Source: a virus. From it: a stretch of DNA of 34,506 nucleotides. The translations under genes were made by a program, and so were the position numbers. Under the pieces are notes generated by a model. The model made no database searches. It was not told the DNA's origin and worked only from the letters and a program-made list of their open reading frames with translations. Every line of letters begins with the position of its first letter. The first letter of the stretch is position 1. The stretch lies in the IMG/VR virus record IMGVR_UViG_3300036766_002269, positions 1 to 34,506 of that record. The stretch is one strand, 5' to 3'. Below are positions 28,236 through 34,506 of the stretch, in pieces.

Positions 28236-29705
28236 CTACGTGCTGGCCGGGCTGGATTGCGCGGTTGCGCCGGGATCGGCCCCGGCCGGCGGCTGGAGCG
28301 TGGCGGGCAGGGGCCCGGCTGATTGCAGCGGCGGGGCGTCGGCGATCAGCCGTTTGATGCGGGCGATCTGCTGGGGCGAGTAGCCGAGGCCTTCCCAGAG
28401 GATCTCGTCGGGGATCCCGAGGCTCTTGTGCTTCACGAGCGCGTCGGTGTGGACGGCCTCGGTCCGGCTTTCGGGGTCCTTCCAGATGATCTCGGCGGCG
28501 GTGTCGTTGGCCCGCGGGTCGCCGCGGAAGAGGAAGTTCAGCCGGAAGACCTCTTCCCAGGACTCGCCCTTGTTGAGCATCGAGTCGGCGACCTTGGCCA
28601 TGAGCCCGGTCTCGGACGACTTGAGCGACTCACCTGACGGCGGCTGGCCCGACTGCGGGAGGAGGTAGTGGTAGGGCGTCCGGCTGATCGCGCCCAGGTG
28701 CTGGACCTCGGTGTCGATGCCGGCGTAGATCGGCGCGAGGTCGGTCTGCTCGAACTCCCCGAACTCGACCTTGGGCGGGTTGGGATCGTCGGGGTCGGGC
28801 GGGGGGACCATCCACAGGCGGTCGACCGCCGAGCGGAACGGCTCGACCGGCTGGCCGGTCTCGGGATCGACCGGGATGTCCATGCCGATGATCCAGCGCT
28901 GACGGAAGCTCGCGAACTCGGATGAGATGAGGGCGTCGGCGCGGAGCTTGTTGATCGCGTCCTGGTTGCTCATGACCATCGCGATCTCGGACTGCCCGTC
29001 GCCGGTGAGGCGCGGCCGGTTGGCGATCGGCACGATCGGGATGACGTTCAGCGGATTCGGCACTGGCCACGACTCGCCGTCCGGCTGATCGCGCTGCCAG
29101 AGCGCCGCGGAGGACCACGATGGCGAGCTGAACCAGTCTGAGCGCTGGATCGAGCGGAACTTGTAGATCCCATCGGGCAGGTACAGCTCGGCGCGGTAAC
29201 GGCCCTCGTCATCGAGCCAGCGCTTGAGCGCGGCCCGCCGCTTCCAGCTCTTGCCGGGCTCGGTCTCGACCACGACCTGGAGCGGAGACTCGATCGTCAC
29301 CTCGGGCGCGCCGGTCAGCGGATCGGGCCAGACGAGCGCGTAGGCGACGCCCTTGACGAGCGACTCGGTGTGCGCCTTCTGCGACTCGGCATCGAGCCGG
29401 TTGGCCTGCCACCAGCGCCAGGCGTCCGCGTCGCCCTCGGGCGCATCGCCGATCCGGATGCCCTGGACGTGGAGCCGCTCGCGGTGGGCGTCGACGACGA
29501 GCGCCATGAAGTTGGAGCTGAACGCCGGGAACCGGTCGCCGAATGCCTGGCGGAACTTGGCCGACGCGAAGGCGAGCGGCTGTTGCCCGGCGTAGTAATC
29601 CTCGTACTTCGTCATCGGGACGCGCCGATCGTCGAGGCGCCGACCGAGTCGGGCGAGCCACCACTCGAGGCTGCCGGGCACGAGCGTTCGGGTCGCGTCA
29701 AGCAT
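28236..29705 (-). CDS. Portal protein (SPP1 Gp6-like)
   Basis: This 489-residue protein forms the dodecameric DNA gate at one capsid vertex. It starts LEWWLARLGRRLDDRRVPM and YEDYYAGQQPLAFASAKFR, the classic KYxxYYxG(Q/E)QPL of Gp6-like actinophage portals. FSSNFMALVVDAHRERLHVQ, ESLVKGVAYALVWPDP and SNQDAINKLRADALISSEFA, followed by SGESLKSSETGLMAKVADSM, complete the signature. The tail is Pro/Ala-rich. The start is three bases after the large terminase stop. Confidence 0.93.
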   Translation of the reverse strand: MLDATRTLVPGSLEWWLARLGRRLDDRRVPMTKYEDYYAGQQPLAFASAKFRQAFGDRFPAFSSNFMALVVDAHRERLHVQGIRIGDAPEGDADAWRWWQANRLDAESQKAHTESLVKGVAYALVWPDPLTGAPEVTIESPLQVVVETEPGKSWKRRAALKRWLDDEGRYRAELYLPDGIYKFRSIQRSDWFSSPSWSSAALWQRDQPDGESWPVPNPLNVIPIVPIANRPRLTGDGQSEIAMVMSNQDAINKLRADALISSEFASFRQRWIIGMDIPVDPETGQPVEPFRSAVDRLWMVPPPDPDDPNPPKVEFGEFEQTDLAPIYAGIDTEVQHLGAISRTPYHYLLPQSGQPPSGESLKSSETGLMAKVADSMLNKGESWEEVFRLNFLFRGDPRANDTAAEIIWKDPESRTEAVHTDALVKHKSLGIPDEILWEGLGYSPQQIARIKRLIADAPPLQSAGPLPATLQPPAGADPGATAQSSPAST

Positions 29706-29708
29706 CGG

Positions 29709-31235
29709 TCAGAACCCCACTGCCACTCGTGGCTTGCGGACGAACGGCACCGGCGGCTCCTGCATCGCCATGGCGACCGCGCGGACCAGCGCCACGGCGG
29801 CGACGTTGGGGCGGGTTGAGCCGTGCTTGGAGCGGGTGACCTTCATGCCGCGGTCGGTCAGGACCGCGGTCGTGTTGGCGACGTGCTCGGCGAGGGTCGG
29901 GTCGTCGTCATGGACCAGGCGCCCGGTCGCGATGAGCTCGTAGGTCTGGGTCGAGGGCGGCCCCATCACCGATGCCGTCATCGGGAGGTCGACCATGTTC
30001 AGCCCGTCGCCGTCGAGCATCTCGGCCGACTCGCCGAAGGCATACCGGTCGAAGGCGTAGGCGGGCCCCGGGAGCGGCCGCTTGGTCTTCTCGTCCTGGG
30101 CCTGTGGCAACGGGTACTCGGCGCGGAGATCCCGGAGGCGAACGCGCATCGCCTCCGTGCTGGCCATGCCGGTCGCGGACTCCGGAGCGAACACCTGCGC
30201 CCTCACCACGACGCGATCTCCCTGGCGCTGCGCGATCGCGACCGCGCCAAGCTCGCCGTCCGGGCTCCGATCGATCCCGACCCCGATCGGCAGAGCGGTG
30301 TTGAGCGGGAGGTCGCCCTTGGTGCTGCTCCACGCGCCCTCGCGCAGCCAGGTGTCCTCGAACCCGACGAACTGGTTGAGGTGGTAGCGGCGCCATTCGA
30401 GCAGTGCGCCGCGAGCCCGGAGGCGCGCGAACTCCCGCCCGAGGTACTTGCCGTCCCCGAGCCACGAGGCGGGATTGCAGGCGCGCCAGACGGCGGGATC
30501 TTCGATGTCCGCGTCGCGTGGGGCGCCGTACCAGTAGATGAGCGTCCCGTTGACCCGGTCGCGGTAGATGAGCAGGGAGCCCCGGACCTCGAGCTCGCCG
30601 GTCCCGGAGAACATCGAGTCGTACAGGTCGGCGAGGATGCCTTCGCCGGCGACGCCGGCGGTCGTGATCCAGAGCGTGAACGGCTGCTCGCGGGCGCCGG
30701 TTCCGGTCGTGAGGGCCGTATACAGGTCGCTGTTCTTGTGGGCGTGCAGTTCGTCGATGATGTTGGCGGACGGGTTGAGGCCATGCTGGAGCGCGCCGTC
30801 GCTGCTGAGCGAGCGCATGATCCCGCCGTTGCGGGCGCACTCGATTCGGAGGGAGCGGTAGGGCCGCAGGCGATCGAGCAGGAGCGGTGACCGGCGGACC
30901 ATGCTGATCGACTGGCCCATGACGATCCCGGCCTGGTTGCGGGCGGCCGCGGCGACGTAGACCTCGGGCTCGGACTCGCCGTCGGCGTCGAGCATGTAGA
31001 GGCCGGCACCGCTGGCCATGGTGCTCTTGGAGTTCTTCCTCGGGAGCCCGAGGCCGACCTCGTTGTAGATCCGCAGGCCGGTGGCGGGATCGAACTCCAA
31101 TGCCTCCCACCAGAACTCGCGCTGCCAGTCCTCGTAGATGAGCGGCCGGCCGGCCCAGCGGCCCTTCGTGTGGCGGATGTAGCGCTCGCAGTACGCGGCG
31201 AAGTGGGGGCCGCCGGTGAGGGCATCGGGGACCAC
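29709..31235 (-). CDS. terL: Terminase large subunit
   Basis: This 508-residue packaging motor starts at GTG 31235. The ATPase domain shows EDWQREFWWEALEF, a Walker A variant GLPRKNSKST at residues 63-72, and Walker B NIIDELHAH with D161/E162. The nuclease domain begins near VGVGIDRSPDGELGAVAI, with metal-ligand Asp about residue 316. LVHDDDPTLAEHVANTTAVL followed by STRPNVAAVALVRAVAMAM is the usual C-terminal region of P27-associated (HK97-like) large terminases. It is preceded by the small subunit with a three-base gap. Confidence 0.95.
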   Translation of the reverse strand: MVPDALTGGPHFAAYCERYIRHTKGRWAGRPLIYEDWQREFWWEALEFDPATGLRIYNEVGLGLPRKNSKSTMASGAGLYMLDADGESEPEVYVAAAARNQAGIVMGQSISMVRRSPLLLDRLRPYRSLRIECARNGGIMRSLSSDGALQHGLNPSANIIDELHAHKNSDLYTALTTGTGAREQPFTLWITTAGVAGEGILADLYDSMFSGTGELEVRGSLLIYRDRVNGTLIYWYGAPRDADIEDPAVWRACNPASWLGDGKYLGREFARLRARGALLEWRRYHLNQFVGFEDTWLREGAWSSTKGDLPLNTALPIGVGIDRSPDGELGAVAIAQRQGDRVVVRAQVFAPESATGMASTEAMRVRLRDLRAEYPLPQAQDEKTKRPLPGPAYAFDRYAFGESAEMLDGDGLNMVDLPMTASVMGPPSTQTYELIATGRLVHDDDPTLAEHVANTTAVLTDRGMKVTRSKHGSTRPNVAAVALVRAVAMAMQEPPVPFVRKPRVAVGF

Positions 31236-31238
31236 GGC

Positions 31239-31730
31239 TCAGCCCACATCGGCGACCACCCGAAGCCTCGGCGGGAGGCCGATGTCGGCGGTGAGCGAGT
31301 CCAGCGCGCGCTCGCGCTCGATCCGCAGGCCCACCCGCGCCGATGGCGAGAGGCCGAGTTCGCGGGCGAACTGGCGGATCTCATCGGCGTTGTCGCGGGC
31401 GACCTGGTGGAGCGGGTTCTTCACGAGGTTCCCGTCGCGCCTCACGATCGGGCCGGATTGCGCGTAGAGGCGGGCCGCCTGGGCGTAGCGACTGACCGCT
31501 TCGCAATAGCAGCGCAGGACGTCCGCGTCGGCGGCCCGGATGACGCCCGTGTGGCGCATGTCGCGCAGGACCCGACGCCACACGGCCTTCGCCTCGGCGT
31601 CCATGTCCGTCGGCATCTTCGGGACGTCCGGAGAGGGCATCGGCTCGTGAAGGTTCAGGCGGCTCGGGCGCGTCTCGCCGCGAAGCATTTTCACCTTCGT
31701 CGGGGTCGGAGTCGGGCCGCGTCTACCCAT
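31239..31730 (-). CDS. terS: Terminase small subunit, P27 family
   Basis: The product is 163 residues from ATG 31730, chosen because the family starts MGRRGPxPTPT; an extension to 31769 adds SSGVTHIRRRSS without support. The order MLRGETRPSRLNLHEPMPSP, DAEAKAVWRRVLRDMRHTGV, AADADVLRCYCEAVSRYAQA, GLSPSARVGLR is that of P27-type small terminases, which recognise phage DNA and load the large subunit. It is the first gene of the minus-strand late operon, divergent from the plus-strand early promoter. Confidence 0.92.
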   Translation of the reverse strand: MGRRGPTPTPTKVKMLRGETRPSRLNLHEPMPSPDVPKMPTDMDAEAKAVWRRVLRDMRHTGVIRAADADVLRCYCEAVSRYAQAARLYAQSGPIVRRDGNLVKNPLHQVARDNADEIRQFARELGLSPSARVGLRIERERALDSLTADIGLPPRLRVVADVG

Positions 31731-31762
31731 GGAGGACCGCCGTCGAATGTGGGTAACTCCGC

Positions 31763-31791
31763 TTGACAACGTGGCCGATAGCGGCTATGTT
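31763..31791 (+). promoter_or_regulatory. Strong promoter for a leaderless transcript
   Basis: TTGACA (31763-31768), a 17-base spacer and TATGTT (31786-31791) form a near-consensus promoter. The expected start falls at 31797-31799, on the A of the ATG at 31798, and there is no ribosome site. It therefore probably makes a leaderless mRNA for the small plus-strand genes. The -35 region overlaps the complementary TTGTCA, a possible -35 for the divergent terminase operon. Confidence 0.7.
31778..31788. promoter_or_regulatory. Palindrome overlapping the -10: candidate operator
   Basis: ATAGC-G-GCTAT is a perfect 11-bp palindrome that covers the spacer end and the first three bases of the -10 hexamer. 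A dimeric repressor bound here would block RNA polymerase. The HTH protein at 32539-32742 or a repressor outside the window are candidates. It is short, so chance is possible. Confidence 0.4.
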
Positions 31792-31797
31792 GTGGGC

Positions 31798-32022
31798 ATG
31801 AACACGAAGACCCAGCAGGAACTCCAGGTGGCGCTCGAAGCGCAGGGCTTCGAGGTCCTCGCGGGCAAGGGCGGCTTCTGGCTCCGGGGCCACGGCCACG
31901 TCACCACCGCCGGGGCTCGCCGGATGACCGGCATCGCGGCCGAGCCGCGGGTCCGCCGCGAGCGGGTCGCCTACGGCGACTACGCGCAGCTCATCGCCTT
32001 CGTCAATCGAAAGGGACGCTGA
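31798..32022 (+). CDS. Small phage early protein, 74 residues
   Basis: It starts MNTKTQQELQVALEAQGFEV from the ATG at the predicted transcription start; the longer frame from 31729 overlaps the terminase and is discarded. The sequence LAGKGGFWLRGHGHVTTAGA, then RRERVAYGDYAQLIAFVNRK, has the length and alternating pattern of a small alpha/beta fold. A resemblance to HicA-like mRNA-binding folds (G-F...G-G-H) is too weak to name. It is the first gene of a four-gene plus-strand unit. Confidence 0.7.
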   Translation: MNTKTQQELQVALEAQGFEVLAGKGGFWLRGHGHVTTAGARRMTGIAAEPRVRRERVAYGDYAQLIAFVNRKGR

Positions 32023-32025
32023 ACC

Positions 32026-32256
32026 ATGACGACCACGACCGAAACCGCCGCCCAGGCCTACGAGCGCAACCTCAAGACCGCTCGCGAACTCGCGAACCGG
32101 ATCGCCGACCACCTGGCCGAGCTGGAGCTCGGGAACGATCGGCCGGCAGGCCTGCACTGGGGCCACGTCGGCGACATGGCCGAGACGGTCAAGCGCATCC
32201 GCTCCGCCTCCGACCTGATGTTCGGCGAGGGTGACGACGCCCCCGAGGCCGAGTAG
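32026..32256 (+). CDS. Small phage protein with WGHVGDM motif
   Basis: The product is 76 residues, starting three bases after the previous stop. It is mostly helical: TETAAQAYERNLKTARELAN, RIADHLAELELGND, then GLHWGHVGDMAETVKRIRSA. The HWGHVGD phrase occurs in uncharacterised short bacterial and phage proteins. The end is acidic. Function unknown. Confidence 0.7.
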   Translation: MTTTTETAAQAYERNLKTARELANRIADHLAELELGNDRPAGLHWGHVGDMAETVKRIRSASDLMFGEGDDAPEAE

Positions 32257-32262
32257 ATGCTG

Positions 32263-32277
32263 ACCCTCAACGAGGGT
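32263..32277 (+). promoter_or_regulatory. Small stem-loop before the 32299 gene
   Basis: ACCCTC-AAC-GAGGGT is a perfect 6-bp stem with a 3-base loop, six bases upstream of the ribosome site GAGAGGAG (32283-32290). It could modulate translation of the following gene or stabilise its mRNA. It lacks a U-tract and is not a convincing terminator. Confidence 0.35.
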
Positions 32278-32298
32278 GCCCCGAGAGGAGCCAACGAA

Positions 32299-32535
32299 AT
32301 GACGATCACGACTGACAAGGCCAACGAGCTGCGCGACGAGCTCGAGGACGTGCGCGAGGCGTGGCGCGAGTGGACCGAGAAGTGGGAGGCGTTCCAGCGG
32401 ACCCTCCGCCAGGGTGGGTACAACACCTACCGCCTCGACGCGTACCGCGTGGGCTCCGGTTCCGACGAGGGCGGGGGCCGCTCGATGGAGGGCTGGCTCG
32501 CGGAGATCGAGACCGACCTGATTGGCGAGGCGTAG
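32299..32535 (+). CDS. Small acidic coiled-coil phage protein
   Basis: The product is 78 residues from ATG 32299, chosen over 32257 because GAGAGGAG lies nine bases upstream. It has a charged helix TDKANELRDELEDVREAWRE, WTEKWEAFQRTLRQGG, then YNTYRLDAYRVGSGSDEGGG and GWLAEIETDLIGEA. It is probably a small regulatory or structural accessory protein. The family is not recognised. Confidence 0.65.
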   Translation: MTITTDKANELRDELEDVREAWREWTEKWEAFQRTLRQGGYNTYRLDAYRVGSGSDEGGGRSMEGWLAEIETDLIGEA

Positions 32536-32538
32536 GCC

Positions 32539-32742
32539 GTGCTGACGCTCACCGAGGCCGCCGTCCGGCTTGGGCTGGCGGCTTCGACCCTTCGCCATCA
32601 GGTTCAGGCCGGCCGCCTTCGGGCGCGCCTGATCGGCAAGACCTACGTCGTCTCGGAGCGCGAGGTCGAACGCTACCGGCGCGAGCATCTCGGGAAGCCT
32701 GGTCGCCCTAGCCATCGACCCGCTCCGCCGTCCGACCGCTGA
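32539..32742 (+). CDS. MerR/excisionase-type HTH protein
   Basis: The product is 67 residues from GTG 32539. LTLTEAAVRLGLAASTLRHQ, VQAGRLRARLIGKTYVVSER and EVERYRREH is a complete helix-turn-helix-17 domain, as in excisionase-family (Xis) and phage regulator proteins: a winged helix with the (L/V)IGKTYVVS wing. The basic tail (GKPGRPSHRPAPPSDR) may hold DNA. It could be an excisionase or a regulator of the upstream promoter. Its end overlaps the convergent methylase gene by 35 bases. Confidence 0.8.
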   Translation: MLTLTEAAVRLGLAASTLRHQVQAGRLRARLIGKTYVVSEREVERYRREHLGKPGRPSHRPAPPSDR

Positions 32743-34012
32743 AGTTCTGCCAGCGCTCGATGATCACCTGGGCGTAGCGGGGATCGATCTCGATGGCGTA
32801 GCAGCGGCGACCGAGCTGCTCGGCGGCGATGAGCGTGGTGCCTGAGCCCGCGAACGGGTCATAGACGTCGCCCGCGTGGTTGCGGATCGGGATCTCGGAG
32901 AGGACGATCGGCTTCTGGGCCGGGTGGTCGTACTTCTCCTCCGTGCTCCCGCCCATGATCATCTTCGGGCTCGGTGCCCGCCAGATCGTTGACTGGTCTC
33001 TCGTGCCGGTGTAGAGGTTCGGCACGCCGGGCTTCCGGACCGCCCAGCACGGCTCGTGCGCCCAGTGGTACCAGGACCTCCCCATCGCGAAGAGGCCCTT
33101 GTCCCAGATCACCTGCGACACGATCTCGAAGCCGATCCGCTGGAGTCCTTCCGCCACTTCCGCGGCGTGGACCCCCGCGTGCCAGACGTAGCCGACCTGT
33201 AGGCTCGGGACGAGGGCGAACGCCTCGGACCAGTCGACCCGGGTGTCGCCCGAGAGGGTCACGTTGCGGTGGCCGACCGTGCGGGGGTGGCGGATGCGGA
33301 CGCCCTTGGGGTCATCGGTCGGCATGTAGGGATCGGCGCCCGACCCGAAACGGTTGTATGTGGCGTCGCGCCAGGTGGGGTCAAGCCCGACCCCATAGGG
33401 CGGGTCCGTCGCGAGGAGCGTCGGCGCCGCCCCGTCCAGCAGCCGCGCCACGTCCTCGGGGCTCGTAGCGTCCCCGCACAGGAGGCGGTGATCACCGAGT
33501 ACCCAGAGCTCGCCCGTCTTGACGTAGGGCTCCTCGGATGGCTCGGGCACGTCGTCGGGGTCGGTCCGCCCCGCCTTCACGCCGGCCAGGTCGCCGAGGA
33601 GCGCCTGGAGCCCGGCGTCGTCCACGGTGATGTCCGCCAGGAGGGCGCGCAGCTTCTCGTCGTCCCGCCCAGCCATCGCGCTGATCGGGTCGAGGGTCGC
33701 GAGGACGAGCGCCTCCTCCTCGGGGTCCAGGTCGACGTAGAGGACCGGCACCGTCGCCTCGCCGCGGGTGAGCGCGAGCGCCACGCGAGCATGGCCGTCG
33801 ACGACGAAGCCGGAGCGCCGGTTGACGAGGACCTGCTGAACCCAGCCCACCTGGTCGAGCGCGCCGGCGAGGGCGTCCTGCTGCGCCTTCGGATGGATGC
33901 GCCAGTTGGCCGGGTTGGCGAGGAGCTGGTCAGGGGCCTCTTCGCCGGTGCCCGTGATCCGGTTGCGCCAGGCCGCGGTGGGAGCCGTGGCGACGTGCGT
34001 CCTCGTCGTCAT
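32708..34012 (-). CDS. ParB-domain/DNA methyltransferase fusion
   Basis: The product is 434 residues from ATG 34012; the longer frame above is Arg/Pro-rich shadow. The N-terminal ParB/Srx-like nuclease fold (about 25-145: NPANWRIHPKAQQDALAGAL, then VVDGHARVALALTRGEATVP and a DPEEEALVLATLDPIS helix) is followed by a beta-class adenine/cytosine-N4 methyltransferase. That domain has ELWVLGDHRLLCGDA, the catalytic ATDPPYG (DPPY at 203-206) and AdoMet motif YDPFAGSGTT (384-393). Such fusions are common in phages and modify their DNA against host restriction. It is on the opposite strand to its neighbours, so it has its own promoter, not identified. Confidence 0.9.
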   Translation of the reverse strand: MTTRTHVATAPTAAWRNRITGTGEEAPDQLLANPANWRIHPKAQQDALAGALDQVGWVQQVLVNRRSGFVVDGHARVALALTRGEATVPVLYVDLDPEEEALVLATLDPISAMAGRDDEKLRALLADITVDDAGLQALLGDLAGVKAGRTDPDDVPEPSEEPYVKTGELWVLGDHRLLCGDATSPEDVARLLDGAAPTLLATDPPYGVGLDPTWRDATYNRFGSGADPYMPTDDPKGVRIRHPRTVGHRNVTLSGDTRVDWSEAFALVPSLQVGYVWHAGVHAAEVAEGLQRIGFEIVSQVIWDKGLFAMGRSWYHWAHEPCWAVRKPGVPNLYTGTRDQSTIWRAPSPKMIMGGSTEEKYDHPAQKPIVLSEIPIRNHAGDVYDPFAGSGTTLIAAEQLGRRCYAIEIDPRYAQVIIERWQNFSGRTAERVDG

Positions 34013-34113
34013 CGGGCGACCCGCGTTCTTCGGCCTTGCATCGTCCGGCCATCGGAGTGATGGATGTGCGCCCCAACGCCAGATCGGGGTTGGCAAGCGG
34101 AAGGACGACGGAC

Positions 34114-34506
34114 ATGGCGGACATGCGGAAGTGCATCGGATCGGCGAAGTTCGGGATCGAGGCGCACGACGCGCCGCCCCAGGACTTCCCGGCTCAGCCC
34201 AGCCAGAAGGACGGTCTCGGCCGGATGTGCAAGCCACACTGGCGCGAGTACACCAACGCGCTCCGGAAGGCGGCGCTGGCCCGCAAGGCCGTCGACGGTG
34301 GGGTGGCCACCGAGGTGGCGCCGACCGAGTCGGAACCGGCGGCGGTCGTCGCCCCCAAGACGGCCGGCGGCCGGGGGGCCAAGGAGGCTAGGGCGGCGAA
34401 GCCCGAGCCGATCCGGACGAGGCCGGCGCGGGGACGCAAGACGGAAGGCGATCTGATCGTCGAGGCCGTCGATGCGGCCATCGTCGAGGAGGCCAGCATC
34501 GCGTAG
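34114..34506 (+). CDS. Small cysteine-containing phage protein with basic Ala-rich tail
   Basis: The product is 130 residues from ATG 34114 (MADMRKCIGSAKFGIEAHDA), preceded by GGAAGGA; earlier in-frame ATGs lack a site. The first half (PPQDFPAQPSQKDGLGRMCK, PHWREYTNALRKAA) contains two Cys and three His that might bind zinc. It resembles short conserved proteins of environmental high-GC bacteria and their phages. The second half is Ala/Lys/Arg/Pro-rich (KTAGGRGAKEARAAKPEPIR), histone-like, probably DNA-binding, and ends in a short acidic helix. The window ends at its stop. Confidence 0.7.
   Translation: MADMRKCIGSAKFGIEAHDAPPQDFPAQPSQKDGLGRMCKPHWREYTNALRKAALARKAVDGGVATEVAPTESEPAAVVAPKTAGGRGAKEARAAKPEPIRTRPARGRKTEGDLIVEAVDAAIVEEASIA

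Noticed and set aside
34013-34237. N-terminal extension of the ParB-methylase
   Set aside because: Shadow-like composition; ParB-type sequence begins after MTTRTHV.

Overview
The window is high-GC DNA (mostly about 65-70% G+C by eye) with GTG and TTG starts, clear GGAGG-type ribosome sites and at least one apparently leaderless promoter. This suits a high-GC bacterium such as an actinobacterium or a Chloroflexota lineage, but I cannot fix the phylum. There is no rRNA, no tRNA that I could recognise, and no CRISPR array. The window falls into two parts: a defence and mobile-element scrap zone (1 to about 11,000) and most of the structural half of a tailed, siphovirus-like (pro)phage (about 11,090 to 34,506).

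Region 1 (1-11,000). The window opens at the start codon of an istB ATPase of an IS21-family element, whose right end appears to cut into a small KGG-repeat gene that also carries a one-base frameshift. Next comes a minus-strand pair: an unrecognised 227-residue protein and an XRE/ImmA-IrrE metallopeptidase, overlapping by ATGA. After the relic of a transposase-type HTH protein comes the most interesting locus: a complete type III-like modification (Mod) and helicase/restriction (Res) pair lying inside what looks like the carcass of an older Res gene. The older gene's N-terminal 140 codons lie before mod, and a 19-codon candidate C-terminus lies after res. That C-terminal scrap overlaps by GTGA the start of a PD-(D/E)XK nuclease-like gene. 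A CoiA-like gene with an E-V-Q nuclease motif follows on the minus strand. A beheaded gene fragment then marks the probable junction with the phage.

Region 2 (11,090-31,730, minus strand). Read in the direction of transcription the order is: small terminase (P27 type), large terminase, portal, a block of small structural or fibre-like genes (including a proline-rich protein built of about 22-residue repeats), scaffold, HK97-type major capsid with an inserted Ig-like domain, four head-tail joining genes, major tail protein, tail chaperones with a CCCTTTC -1 slippery site, tape measure, distal tail, and several baseplate or receptor-binding candidates with discoidin-like and jelly-roll-like domains. 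Most genes abut or overlap by 1-8 bases, so this is one late transcription unit. A membrane-protein gene on the plus strand sits between the fibre block and the scaffold. It looks like a moron that truncated a phage gene.

Region 3 (31,763-34,506). A strong promoter whose predicted start lies on the ATG drives four small plus-strand genes ending in a MerR/excisionase-type HTH protein. A minus-strand ParB-domain/DNA methyltransferase fusion and a plus-strand 130-residue cysteine-containing protein close the window. Integrase, repressor, replication and lysis genes are not seen and would have to lie beyond 34,506 or be absent.
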